Below are positions 34,401 to 46,846 of a stretch of 64,000 bases of DNA, one piece after another. The notes under the pieces were generated by a model, which saw only the letters and a list, made by a program, of their open reading frames with translations, was not told where the DNA came from and ran no database searches. The number at the start of each line of letters is the position of its first letter. The first letter of the stretch is position 1. Source of the DNA: Blattamonas nauphoetae (Eukaryota; Preaxostyla; Oxymonadida); NCBI GenBank assembly GCA_033064195.1, contig JARBJD010000019.1, forward strand, positions 186,001 through 250,000, written 5' to 3'. Position numbers and translations under genes: made by a program.

Positions 34401-36832
34401 CGAGGAAGTTGGAGGAACAGAAGGGAAGACCGTTCTCCACAACCGACCTCGTTGCACACGTCCCAAAACTCCCCTCACAGCCACTCCCCATCAACCCTAA
34501 CCACCATTCGGTCTCCTTCGTCTTCCCAACTCCACCTTCCTCACCGTCCAACAGCCAATCACCTTCATCACTGCCACTCACACCCCCTCTCAATCCATCG
34601 CCATCCGACGACATTCTTCCCAACAGAGCGATCTCCCCTTCAGCTTCTCTCCAGTCACAACCGATCGTGTCACCACTTATTGTCCAATCAGACGCCCACA
34701 TTCTGAACTACGAGAGGTTCAGAAGAACCAGAATTCTAGATTCGTTCATGGCATTGAATCGAAAGCTCCTGGAAGAGGGTTTGGTGACGGAGGAAGAGAA
34801 GGCGGAACGAGACAAGCAACGATTGGACGAATATGACGAGCTAACAGACAAACAGAATTTGGTTGATCAAACTCGACATCTGCAATATCAATCAGAGGGC
34901 GAGCACGAAAAAGATCTGATCCGCCTGGCTCAACGCAATTCGACAGTGTCAGACGTTGCTTGGGATGAAAGGGAGGATGGAAGGAGCGGACGGAGGAGAC
35001 GAGAGGAGGCAAGACTCAGACAGATGACTGGACGATGGGTGGGAGATATTGTCTTCTCGCAGGAAAAGAAGAGTTCGCTCTCAACGGCAGTAATCACTGA
35101 TGTTGAACTCCTCGAACTTCCAGCTCGTCCTGATCGAGCCACAAATCGTCGGTCACACTCCATTCGACACTCGTCCATCTCTGAACCGCCTCTCAACAAC
35201 CCTCTTTCGTCACACATCCTCCTCTCGCTCGCTCTGACACATGAAGAGATCTGGGCGCGACACTGCATGTTCGGCTCTCCTCTCGACAAACCCGATCTCT
35301 GCTCGCAGATCTTCTTTAACCGTTCTGTCAACTTCCTTCCTTTTTACGCAAAACTTGACTGGAATCCGATGACCGGTGTTTGGCTCAAATCGAGCGAATC
35401 GGAGCTTCCCATTCTGTTTTCGTCTTCGCAGCACTCGTCACCTTCCCCGTCTTCTCTCCACTCACTCTCTCCGTCTCCTTCGCTACGCACGCTGGCTTCA
35501 CAGAGTGGGCAAGGAGCAGAAAATCAGAGACGAATTGTGTCTCAATCACTCAGTCGAGATCCTTCGTCGGCAACATTCGACGCTCGACGCCCATCACCTC
35601 CCGCCGACCCACTTCTCACTCCAACACGTCGCTCTCCCCCAAAAAGCCCTCCAATGCTCGTCCCTCTCACCGCTCCGCTTCCCCATACGCCTCTCACCCC
35701 ACCTGCGTCGCCAGGGTCGTCTCCCCTCTTTGTTCAAACAGCGGGTGTGTCTTTTGCTGCGTTTTCTCGACACCCGTCCCCGACATTCGCAACACCCACT
35801 CCCTCCTTCGCTCTCATCCCACAACAATCTCTCTCCGTCGCTTCCTCGTCGATTGAGTCCTCGCCGTTCTCGTATCCACTCAACATCTTCTCATCTCCTC
35901 CATCGTCACGCTGCTCGCCAGACCGATCAACTTCTTTCAACCACATTTCACTCTCAACAAATATGCGATCTAACCTTGATGAGCACACCCATCTGATTCT
36001 ATCGAAACCAACATTCCGACAAACACAAGTCAAACATCTTCGGAAGGAGGAGCGGACTGAAGAGGAAGAAAAACGGCCGCATCAGCGACACTTTTCGTTC
36101 ACTCCCGTTCTTCCTCTGCCGACGAGCGGAAAGCAGCTGAAAGCACCTCTTCCGTATTCTCTTCCTTTCGACGCAGCCAGCGAACCGCTGGAACTCACTC
36201 CAACACGACCTCTACAACCACCACATCCTTCCCATCCCACTTTCGCTGCCACGTTCTCCATCCCCTTCTCACTCGCTCCTGCTCTTGCTTCACTCGTCCC
36301 TCATCACCAGCTTTCCACTCAATTCTTCCTCGAACAAGACCGGGTCGTGGGCTTCCCTTCCACACAGATCTTCGCGTCCCGCTCTCTCCATCCAATCGCA
36401 GCCCTCACTCCCCTCATGTTCCCAACTGTCCGCACTGACGACGGGTGGTGTCAGCTGGAGGAGTGGAGAGGAGAGGACGATCAGGTCTGTCCGGCCACTC
36501 TTCACAATCACGGTCATCGACCCAACTCTGTTGAAACCATCCCACGAATCCCATTCTGCGCACCTGACACGAGTCAGTCGTTGTCGTCAGTCACAGAATC
36601 CGATCTGAAGTCGCATCGATTGCCGGAGAAGACGGAACAAGAAGAGAGCAGGCTGAGCTTGACAAGACTGCTCGTGATGCCCACCACGACTCGACCAGTG
36701 TCTGTGATCTTCCACACGTTCTGGGCGGATGGAGTGGAGGTGCTGGAGACGGCGAGGCAGGATCTGAACGAGGTCGAACCAACAGATCGACATCCTTGGT
36801 GCAACTTCTCTCCTGTCCAGTTCTGGTTGTGA
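31463..36832 (+). CDS. 1756-aa EEP-domain (CCR4/Angel/PDE12-like) protein with large insertions
   Basis: Three exons (31463-31668, 31704-31933, 31998-36832) with introns of 35 and 64 nt; all phases agree. Residues 1-150 (EGVEIGLKPHPLERTIVQNF, PPPTVIGRRIKLEIHEA) resemble the N-terminal region of PDE12/Angel-type proteins. Near residue 320, HPDVICLQELSRE carries the catalytic Glu of the endonuclease/exonuclease/phosphatase fold. Near 770, ICSVLLYGDPSFGGDIRFAQ matches the strand before the second metal site. Near 830, VVLAGDFASSLDSAAM is the GDFN/ADLN site with Ala in place of Asn. Some 450 residues of charged and Pro/Ser-rich sequence separate the halves, and about 900 follow, including a Lys/Glu-rich helix and long Pro/Ser tracts. 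I see no clear terminal SDH. The family deadenylates or cleaves RNA, but this member may be inactive. Confidence 0.65.
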
Positions 36833-37004
36833 ACAGATCGAGATCATCTGTTCTGACTTCTCCCCATTCTTTTCCCTTTCTCGTCGCTTTTGATGTACAC
36901 TTGTTTTCAAAAAGAGATCAAATGATGAGAAATGTTTTGGAGAAGTGGAAGTGAATGGTTAGTGAAGTGATGGTGAGCGTGAAGAGAGCAGAGCACTGGT
37001 TTGT

Positions 37005-39876
37005 TCAACACCCTTTCAACAACCTTCTGTAGACATCGTGTCTTTCGAGAGTGAGAACAGGAGAGACTGGGAGCCTGCAGTTGAACCCACAAAACTTCGC
37101 ACATGGCTGGACTCCATCGTTGAAGAAGCAGCACAGGAAATCATCAAGCCCTTCTTCCTTCAGTGACGTGTTCCACATGGTCACATGCTTTGGATCGACC
37201 TGGTCTCCGTAGATGAGCATCGGTCGTGTTGGAAGCGGGAGAGAGACGGTAACTTGGTTCGATTGGAGAGTGGGGAAGAGGAGGAGGGAGGCGAGGAGTT
37301 CGTTGGCAAGGATTTGGGACATTCCCTGTCGCGTTTTCTCATCTTGGTCGGTGTCACCTCTTTCATCAAGCATCAGGTACACCAATTCGACCACGCGGGC
37401 GAGTCGGACAACATGAACATGTATCAAGTCCCGTTGGAGAGTTTTGGAGGTTCCAGACAGTTCGAGAGCTCGAGTCTGCCTCAGAAGACGAGAGAAGGGA
37501 AGGAAGAAGGAATTGGGGACAACAATCGGTGTGGACGGGACACAGATCTTTGCCAATGTCGCTTCACTGCAGACTTTGTACTTTTCACTTTCGAATTCCA
37601 TCAAGAACACAGCCCCGATGAACCGGTTTGTCAAAAAGGTGAGGTCCGTTTTGTAGAGTGTGAGATCTGTTCGGTCGTATTTATCCGCCTGTGCGCGGCG
37701 GAACACGTATGCTTTGAACAACGAGATTGCGGGACACACACCCGAAATTTTGGGAAGTTGTTTGTCCCAGGACCAGCGAGGTGGTTGTTGGGCGAAGGGG
37801 TGAACTTGAGTTGATGCGAAGAATTGGGCATCAGTTTGGTTCAGTCGACGAGCGAGAATCTTGAAGAACTGGTGAGCGAGTGAAAAGATGCTCTTTTCTT
37901 CCGCAAAATAGAAAGGCTCGACGAGCTTGGAAAGTTCAATCGCATCGACAGACGGAATGAGAACCGCGAGGCAACACGACAACTGGAGGAAGATATCGTA
38001 GACACGATTGGGAGGGTTGAGAACCAGCAGATCCACTGCAGGCTGTACTCGGAGTTGGGCGTCTGACAGAAGATCAGCCTTGTAAGACGACAATCTCATA
38101 ATGATTTGCTCCGCAAGAGTGATGAGAGGGGCAACGATCTGCTCCGGATACGACGTTGGAGGAGAGAAAGGGTCTGGATCTGGGAATGACAGCGGTTTGT
38201 GGGGAGCAACTCCATCGATCGAATAAAATAACGGAAAGTCGATGTCGTTCGGGCTGGTTGCCGAAAACTTTTCTTTCGGTGTATACCAAGTTTCAGTGTC
38301 ACCAGCAGCCATTGAACCGAAGTAGGACGACCGGAAAGATGATTTGTCGAGCGAGGTCAGAAGAGCCGCAATGATTGCGAAAGCGAAGAAACGATAAGGC
38401 TTTCTCTTCGTCCAATGATACTCAGTGTTCGGAGAAGCAGCCAGGCAATCTGCAACTTGGGTTTCAAACTTCAGAACTGCCTCAATCAGCGGTGGAACTT
38501 CATCAACACTCAAATTAGACTCCAAGAGGCGATGGAGATTGAGATAGATTGGAAAAATGAAGTTTGATGCGGTATGAACATCTGGGCTGTGTGTGAGACC
38601 CCAGCAAAGAATTGATAAGTCTTTCGGCGATGGAGAATCTGACAGCTGGCCGAAGTACATCAGTTCAGCAAAAACTACCGCTGCCCGCATGGCCTGTGGC
38701 TGTGCTCCCGATTGGATGATCGTGTGAAAATCGAACCACAAATCTCTTCGAGTCGAAAATGCTAACAATTTCGTCAAATGGTACAATTTCTTTGGTCCAT
38801 CTGGAGAGGATACAACATCAATATGTTCCAGAAATCTTCTGCACACATCTGGACTGAAAGGCATTCGCAGATACGGGTTCTGGAAGGCGTTCAGATAGGC
38901 TCGGATGAGGCTCGGATAAGAAGATGGGAGAACTTCTTCCATGAGCCGACCGAAGAGTGTAATGGGCAAAAATTGCGTTGATCGCAACAAATATTTATAG
39001 TCTAACGGAATCTGGAGTTGGTAAGCGAGAGAGAGGAGAATCTTGCTCGATGTCATTTGGGATTCTTCGGTGGAGAACTGAACGGTTGTTCGGATGAAAT
39101 TCACCAAGTTTTGCACATCCAGATAGCAGCGCATTTGAATCGTTGTATCGAGTGACGGCATGGAACGGATATTCCTGAGATCCTCAGTAACGGTGGTTTG
39201 GTCAAGAGACGACAGTAGTATTGATAGGTTGTCGTCATGAAGACGAATAACCTGCTTTAGTAAAGGGCGTGCCAAACCCGATATTTGGGGTTCGCGAGAG
39301 AGGGAATGACAGAGAAGATGAGCGAATGGATTCGTGAAAAGTGAGCGAAGAAACGCTTCGGGAGAACGTGGTATTTCGGAAAATCGAGATGACCAATTCT
39401 CTGGCAATGCTGCAACTTGATCCGAGAGGAAGGAAAGAAGGAAAATTGCGAGTTTGTCGATATCAGAAGGGAGAATGGGGTGTTTGGGAAACTCCTTCTC
39501 GTAAAAAAGGCTGTTGGGATTGTGTGATTCTGACGGAGGAAGATGTCTCACAATGAAGTCAGAAGTTCTTTCGACGAATCGGTGAAGACAATCTGCCTCC
39601 TCTGCTGTCGTTTCGGCTGTCAGATGGTCTTTCAGCTTTGATATGACACGCCAACATGACAGAAGAGGCATCCACGGCAAATATCTCCAGAAATCCTGAA
39701 AGACGGAATGGTGTTCTGAATAATATACATCTCAATGAAAGAAACAAACCAGTTAAGAATCCGACGAGCAAATCTTCCTGGACAGACATGGTGACAGAAT
39801 CCGAAACAGATAAACGATCACGGATTGATTGCAATTCATCCCGAAGAGATTGCAGAGGGCGGAGAGTGTCAGTCAT
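37005..39876 (-). CDS. G3: 933-aa helical-family protein
   Basis: Exon 1 39876-39766 (MTDTLRPLQSLRDELQSIRD) and exon 2 39695-37005 joined by a 70-nt intron in phase 0. Exon 2 opens DFWRYLPWMPLLSCWRVISK and is helix-rich throughout: FAHLLCHSLSREPQISGLAR, IQMRCYLDVQNLVNFIR, PYRFFAFAIIAALLTSLDK. Near the C-terminus it has MWNTSLKEEGLDDFLCCFFN and VQPCAKFCGFNC, the family motif plus a Cys-rich tail. It is the intact partner of the broken tandem copy G4 and is convergent with the EEP gene, 172 bp away. The role is unknown; I infer a scaffold of ARM/HEAT type. Confidence 0.75.
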
Positions 39877-40293
39877 CGAAAACACAATGAAAGGGTGAGA
39901 TCATTGTCAGACATTTGTTCCATGCAATTTTTCTTCAAAATGATGAAAGAAGTCAGACTGTATGATAGTATACATTTTCGACCAAACACAACCGCTGATA
40001 AACTCAAACGGTCTCGAAAACTGCTTCACCGAAATGCCATTCAATGTTCCATTTTCACATTTCCCATCGCTTTTGATGAACAGTTATTTTCAAGAAAAGG
40101 CATCAATCTGCAATAAATGGTCGATCATAGAAAGACAGAAGCACACAACGACGGAAGAACTGTTCCTTCAGCCGCTGAAGTGATTATGTGTGACGATGAT
40201 CTTGAAGTTTTCGACATTTGGGAGACTTTGACGAGTGAAGTGAGGGCGAGTGTGAAGAGAGCAGAGTTCTGGTTTGTTCATCACCCCTTCCAA
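39877..40293. other. Spacer between G4 and G3
   Basis: 417 bases. The part next to the G4 stop matches the 3' flank of G3 (TCGCTTTTGATG, then TTATTTTCAAGAAAAG against TTGTTTTCAAAAAGAG), so the flank was duplicated with the gene. It must also hold the G3 promoter. No gene is supported. Confidence 0.5.
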
Positions 40294-43200
40294 CTACCCT
40301 CTGAAGACATAGCGTCTGTCGAGTGTGAGAACAGGAGAGATTGGGAGCGTGCAGTTCAACCCACAAAACTTCGCACATGGCTGAACTCCATCGTTGAAGA
40401 AGCAGCACAGGAAATCATCGAGTCCTTCTTCCTTGAGTGAAGTGTTCCACATGGCCACTCGTTCGGCATCAACCTGTCGTGAGTTGACGAGCATCTGTCG
40501 TGCTGGAAGCGGGAGAGAGACGGTAACCTGGTTCGATTGGAGAGTGGGTGAGATGAGGAGAGAGGCGAGGAGTTCGTTGGCAAGGATTGCGGACATTCCC
40601 TGTCGCGTTTTCTCGTCTTGGCCTGTGCTCCCTCTTTCTTCAAGCATCATGTGCACCAATCCGACCACACGGGAGAGTCGGACAACATGAATATGTGTCA
40701 AATCCTGTTGTACAGAATATGAATGTTGAATTGGTTTGACAGTTGGAGTCATCCGCAGAAGACGAAAGAAGGGAAGGAAGAATGAACTGGGGACCTGAAT
40801 GCGGGTGGAAGGGATAGAGATCTTTGCCAATGTCGCTTCAGTGCTGACTTTGAACTTTTCGCTTTCGAATTCCATCAAGAACACTGCTCCGATGAAGTGG
40901 CTGGTCAGTGTATCGAATTTTGGGTCATTGAACGTTAAAGTTTGGCGATTGAACCCGCCTGTCTGAGTAAGGCGGGACACGTAGGCCTTGAACAACGAGA
41001 TGGTTGGGGACGGTCGAGATGGCCGGAGAGGGAGCCGACCCCACGGCAACTGAGGTGGTTGTTGAGCGAAAGGGTGAATGTGAGTGGATGCGAAGAATTG
41101 GGCAACTGTTTGGTTCAGTTGACGAGCGAGAATTGTGAAGAACTGGTGAGCGAGCGAGAAGAGATTTCTGTCTTCGGCGAAATAGAAAGGCTCGACCAGT
41201 TTGGTCAGTTCGATCGCATCGACAGACGGAACGAGAACAGCGAGGCAACACGACAATTGGAGGAAGATTTCGTAGACTTGATTGGGAGGGTTGAGAACCA
41301 GAAGGTCCACAGCAGTTTGTGCTCGGAGTTGGGCACTTGAAAGAAGATCAATCTTGTAAGACGACATTCTCGCAATGATTTGCTCGGATAGAGTGACAAG
41401 AGGGGCGATGATCTGTTCTGGATACGATGCGGGAGGAGAAAATGGGGGTACATATGATTTTAATCGCGATTTGTGGGGAGCAACTCCATCGATCGAATAA
41501 ATAGGTGTTGAGTCGATGTAGTTCGGGGTGTCTGCCGAAAGCTGTGCTTTGTTCACCAACAATGTTTCAGTGTCACAAGATGTCATTGAACCGAAGTAGG
41601 ATGGCCGGAAAGATGATTTGTCGAGCGACGTGAGGAGAGCGACGATGATTGCGAAAGCAAAGAAACGATAAGGCTTGTTCCTCGTCCAATGAGACTCAGT
41701 GCTCTGAGAAGCAGCCAGAAGATCTGCAAATTCAGTTTCAAAGTTCAGAGCTGCCTCAATCAGTGGCGGAACTTCATCAACACTCAAATCGGACTCCAAG
41801 AGGCGATGGAGATTGAGATAGATTGGAAAAATGAAGTTTGATGCGGTACGAATATCTGGGCTGTGTGTGAGCCCCCACCCCAGAATTGATAAGTCTTTGC
41901 GTGATGGAGAATCTGTACGTTGGTTTTTAGAGATTAGCTCTGCAAAAACTACCGCTGCCCGCATGGCTTGTGGCTGTGTTCCCGATTGGATGATCGTGTG
42001 AAAATGGAGAGGTAAATTCCCCCCAGAGGAGAACGCGAACAATCTCACTAAATCGGACAAATTCGTCGGTCCATCTGGAGAGGATACAACATCAACATGT
42101 TCAAGAAATCTACTACAGGCATCTAGACTGATAGACATTTGGAGATACTGGTTCTGGAAGGCGGTCAGATAGACTCGGAGGAGGTTCGGATAAGATGACG
42201 GGAGGACGTCTTTGATGAGCTGATTGAAAAGTGTACTTGGCAAAAATTGCGTAGACTGTAACAGACAATCGTATTTTAATGGAATCTGGAGTTGGGAAGC
42301 GAGACATATCAGGATTTGGCTCGGGTTGATTGGTGGTCCTTCTGTTGAAAACTGAACAGTTTTTCTGATCAGACTAACCAAGCTTTGCACCTCCAGATAG
42401 CAGCGCATTTGAATCGTTGCATCGAGTGACGGCATGGAACGGATATTTCTGAGATCCGCAAGGACTGTCGTTTGTTGAAGTGACGATAAGAGAAGTGAGA
42501 GGTCGTCGTCAGTGAGACAAATAACGTGCTTTAGTAAAGGGCGTGCCAAACTCGATATTTGGGGTTCGTGAGAGAGGGAATGACAGAGAAGATGAGCGAA
42601 TGGGTTGGTGAATATTGATTGAAGAAAATCTTCTGGAGAACACGAGCTCACGAAAGATGGTGATGAAGAAACATCTGACAATGCTGCAACTTGATCCGAG
42701 AGATAGGAGAGAAGGAAAATTGTGAGTTTGTCGACATCTGAAGGGAGAATGCTGTGATGGGGAAATGCCTTCTCGCAATAAAGGCCAGAGTTTGATGGAA
42801 ACTCTGATGGAGGAAGGTGTTGCACAATGAAGTCAGATGTCCAGGCTTCTGATTTGATCCCAGTGATCCCAGTCGGATCTGATCCCACTAAATACCTACA
42901 ATACCATTTCGTTTCTTTCATTTCAAAAAAGTCTTCTTATATATGATATTTGAATGGAAAAAAAAGTAAAAAGGAAAATGGTCACTTCATAGATCATGAA
43001 AATGCAAACTTTGGGTGCTGCTGTTCAGTTTGTTCTACAACAATAATTATAAAAACAAGTCGATAATGCGTTATTATGTCTTCTTTGATGGTTTTTTCTC
43101 ACTGACAAAAGTCAATGAAGGGAATACATCGAAAAAAGAAGTGTTGGTGATTGTGATCGTGCGTGTTTTTGGGAAATAAGAGCTGTCTGAAATATTGAAG

Positions 43201-43680
43201 AGCATTATGTGAAAACAAGAAGTGAATTGAACATGATTAATGAAGTGATAATGAGAAAATCTCAAAGGAAAAGAGTTGAAATATGATCTCAGTACAAATT
43301 TAGGCACTGACATCAATTGATCCCAGTTTTACCTATTTTGATGGGACTACTCAGATGCCTGCAGATGTCCTTTCGACGAACTGGTGAATCGCGTCAGTCA
43401 CCTCTGTTGTCAGTTCCGTAGATAGATGCTGTTTCAGGTTCGATATGACCCGCCAACATGACAGTAGAGGGAGATTTGGCAAAAACAACAAGAAATCCCG
43501 AATGAAGGAATGGTGTTCTGATTAAGATCGATCTCAATGAAAGAAACGAACCTGTCAAAAATGCGACGAGTGAGTCTTCCTGAGCAGATATGGAGTCCGA
43601 ATCCGAAACGGAAACATGATAACAGATTGTTCGAAATTCATCTTGTGGAGATGGCAGAGGACGGAGAGTGTTGGTCATCA
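40294..43680 (-). pseudogene. G4: tandem copy of G3 disrupted by a MITE
   Basis: Exon 1 starts at 43680 (MTNTLRPLPSPQDEFRTICY). The beginning of exon 2 (LLSCWRVISNLKQHL, then FVERTS) runs to 43370, and the rest, from DFIVQHLPPSE on, resumes at 42833 and is open to 40294. A 520-bp transposon sits between FVERTS and DFIV. In G3 the same residues are contiguous. The downstream 840 codons keep their frame and end with MWNTSLKEEGLDDFLCCFFN and a tail a few residues shorter than that of G3. The acceptor of the first intron has also changed (CGG where G3 has CAG). The long open frame means the break is recent. Confidence 0.75.
42842..43361. mobile_element. 520-bp hAT-type MITE
   Basis: Flanked by an 8-bp target duplication CAGATGTC (42834-42841 and 43362-43369). 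The ends are short imperfect inverted repeats: CAGGCTTCTGATTTGATCCC on the left and CAGGCATCTGAGTAGTCCC on the right (read inward). The 8-bp duplication plus CAG-starting TIR indicates the hAT superfamily. No coding sequence lies inside. TGATCCCA words repeat near both ends. It splits the coding exon of G4, and removal of the element plus one target copy restores the sequence found in G3. Confidence 0.85.
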
Positions 43681-43878
43681 AGAAGACAATGAAATGGTCG
43701 GATCTTCGTTTAGTCTCTCATTTCGCACTTTTTGAATAAAAACTGAGTGTTAGAGCCTTTGTTCACAAATTGAATACACAAACGGAAATGAAGATTAAAC
43801 ATCGCCATCCACCAGCGAGCACAGAAAAAATCTGTGAGACAAAAAAAACTAAAAACGAAGACTAAGTAATGTAACGCC

Positions 43879-46535
43879 TCACCCACCACTCTCCTCCAAC
43901 AAGACCGAATCAAGAAAAGAGAGCGACAATCCTTCCGGTTTGGCAGCTCCCGGAACTCTCGCTGCTGGCTGGAAGGGTGTGATCTGTGGCTTTGAAATTG
44001 GAGGGAGGATTTGGGCTGAGAAATGAAGAAAGAGACAAAAAAGACAAACTGACGGGTTTGGTGGAGATTGGGGTGGGGTCGGCTTTGGAGAGATAGGTGG
44101 AGTTGGAGATTGGTGGAGGAGGGAGGGGAGGGAGAGGACGAGCAATCCCTTTCATCACACTTTTTGGTTGATGTTCCTTCGAAAGGATCGTATTTGGCTT
44201 TCGTGGAGGTGATTGGGATGTGGGATGGTGGGTTGGGGGAGGAGAGGAGTGGGATGGTGAGGTTGGAGGTGGTGTGGGAGAGACATGAGGTGAGGATGGT
44301 TGTGAAGGGAGGGATGAAATGGATGGAGGGATGGGACGAGGTGATGACGAAGATGTGTCTGCCGAAGAGACAGATCCATTCTGATCATCTGTTCCCTCAG
44401 TCTCCTCCTTTATCTGCTCGACACTCTCACTCTCTTTGTCCTCCTGTTCTTCCTTCTGCTCCTCCTTCCTTCCCATCGAGATCATTTTCTTGTTCATCTC
44501 AGCCATCAGCATCTGCATCCCCATCATCTGACCCATCCCCGCCGGTTTCCGCGTCGACGCAGCAAGCTTTCTTCTCTCCTCTTCTTCAGCTCTCCTCTCT
44601 GCTTCCTCTCGCCGTGTCCTCTCCTCTTCTGTCTCATTCTTCCTTTCCACCACTTTCTTGATTGGCCTTCGGATTCTCGTTTTCGGAGTTGGGAGAGCTC
44701 GTTGGATGAGAAATGTTGGAACATGAGATTCATCATTTTCACTATCGTCTTCAGCAGGAGGAGCAGAGATCACATCTTCCACTGTGATACTCTTCGTCGA
44801 CAGAATCCGTTTTGGGGTTTGGGGCGATTCGACTTGATCTTCCGTTTCTGATGTGAGAGACTGAGTGGTTTTTTGCTTCTTCTCCTCACTCAGTTTGATA
44901 TGGGCCACGCTGGGAGGTGGAAGGGGGGCTACTCGTCGCGACGCACGAGGACTGGCGAGAGGGGAGCCGATTGGGGAGACAGAATTAATATTTTGTGGGC
45001 GTGGGTGACTACGCTCGTTTTTCAGCGTGTCCTGCATCTGTGAGATCTCGCTCATCATCGAAAACATGTCGCCTGAGCTGAGGAAGAAGGCATTCGGTGC
45101 CAACTTTCTAGTTTTTCGCTTGATGAGGAAAGTGTCGTCAGTTTGTTCTTCATCAACTCCTTTCTGAATATTGCCTTTTCTTAACTCTAAAACCGCAAGA
45201 AATTGCTCCCAAGTGTTAAATGCTTCCGGAGTAATTCTGGCAGTGAGTGGATCGTAATCTCCGAGGACATCATCATCTCGAGTTTTGGGTTTGATCCTGT
45301 TGTGAGTCTTTTGGAGCATACGTCGCATATTTCGATCCTGAAAGACAATACTCTTTTTTCTTGTCACAGAGATCCAGGAATCACGTTCGTTGATGGGGAT
45401 GAGATGTTGGGACGATTCGGAGATGTTCAGCATCTCCTTCCGTTGCTGCTGTCTGATATATGCTCGAATTTCACGTTGTGCTTCGATAGAATGTTCAATT
45501 ACACCAATCGTGAAGTCGACTTTGGGCTTCAGGACGTGTTGTGGAGTGACTGTCCTCGTGTCGGCGATTGTGGTTGGTTCTTCCACAACTTCGAAATTCT
45601 GACTTTGTTTTGTCGCAATTCGGGTCTCTTCAAACTGTTCAGGGAGAGAATCGGACAGTAAGTCGACGTGGACGAGGCTATTCGTCTGATATGATGTCTC
45701 TTCTTGAAGGATCCGTTCCGCTTCTGTCGCATCGAGAGCAACATGCCTCAATTCTGGCTGCATCAAGTATGGAGGCGTAGGGTCACACACGTACACTTTT
45801 CGGTGTGATCGGAGTCGTTTCACGCGTGGCGGGAGCCGTAAAGACTCGTACTGGTAGATCTGCCCTCCAATTTCATTATCCGCAGGATTAAAACCATCTA
45901 ATGAAGCAGATACGTCAAGAACATTCGTTTTAAGGCTGTCTTGAGATGTTAGAAGTTCGATTTGTTCCGGAGTTTGAGAAAATTGGGTCTGTTGGTTGGC
46001 TTGGGCGATGTGTGTTGAATTTTCGATGGTATTTGTCACACCTTCCAACATTGTGAGGAGACGAGCAGGATCCAATCGTGATTTTCGTCCAGGTTTTTCC
46101 GTTTTGACGCCTTCTTTTGAGTCAGATCGCGTCCGATTCTTTCTGAAGACATTTGCCAATGAAGATGAAGATAGAGAGGATTTAATATCGCTGTGGTGTT
46201 CCGGTCCGAGGAGATCATGTGTTGTCGTCTGTGAAATGTGTTCTGAGGGTTGATCCGTCTCGGTTGAGTCTTTCGATTGTTGTGAGTCAAGACTTTGTTT
46301 GGCCAAAAAATCTTCCAAATGAAAGATGGAGGAAACAACTTGGAGAGAGGAGTGAATGGAATTACAGTGTTCGTCTACGTTTGGAGATAGGAGCGACGAA
46401 ATACTGCTTTGGATGATTTCGAGGTCAGTGGAGGGGACGTGGAAGTCATTCTCTAAGGACCGCTGCGAGAAAACATGAAAATCACAGCAGCCATACCAAT
46501 ACAATCTGGTTTGTGTCAATGGTGGCAGAGGCCAT
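43879..46535 (-). CDS. 862-aa proline-rich, partly coiled-coil protein
   Basis: Three exons: 46535-46497 (MASATIDTNQIVL), 46462-44050 and 44015-43879, with two 34-nt introns whose phases agree (0 and 1). The N-terminal half is Ser/Thr/Gln-rich and low in structure. A middle section has RKVYVCDPTPPYLMQPELRH and EAERILQEE. A helix VIEHSIEAQREIRAYIRQQQ follows. Residues about 620-680 form a Glu/Arg coiled coil (EEERTRREEAERRAEEEER) and then a Met-rich stretch, MGQMMGMQMLMAEMNKKM. The last 150 residues are Pro/Ser-rich and end LDSVLLEESGG. I do not recognise the family. It is divergent from the PLAA-like gene across about 310 bp. Confidence 0.75.
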
Positions 46536-46846
46536 GGAACATTGCGAGAGAAATAGAGAAGTGAGTTCTTTTCCGGAATCCAAGACGCAAGATGAGACTG
46601 AATTACCAGAATTGAAAACTGATGTGAGAAGTGGTGTGGGGGTGAAGATTCGCGAAGTCGGCTGTGACGTGGCTGTGGGAGGCTGTAGTGTTTTTTTCTC
46701 GCCTCGTGAGCGGAGAGAACCTATGAACTAAAGTCGGAAAAAAAGGTAGAAAATGAATATAATCCATGAAAAGATGAACAATATGATGGATAATTGCATT
46801 CAAACCGACATCCGGATAAATGCTTGATCGTCCCTTCATATTTCTG
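46536..46846. promoter_or_regulatory. Divergent promoter region
   Basis: The 311 bp between two outward-facing start codons (46535 minus, 46847 plus) must drive both genes. It contains an AT-rich part (46740-46800). I can identify no specific box. Confidence 0.35.
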
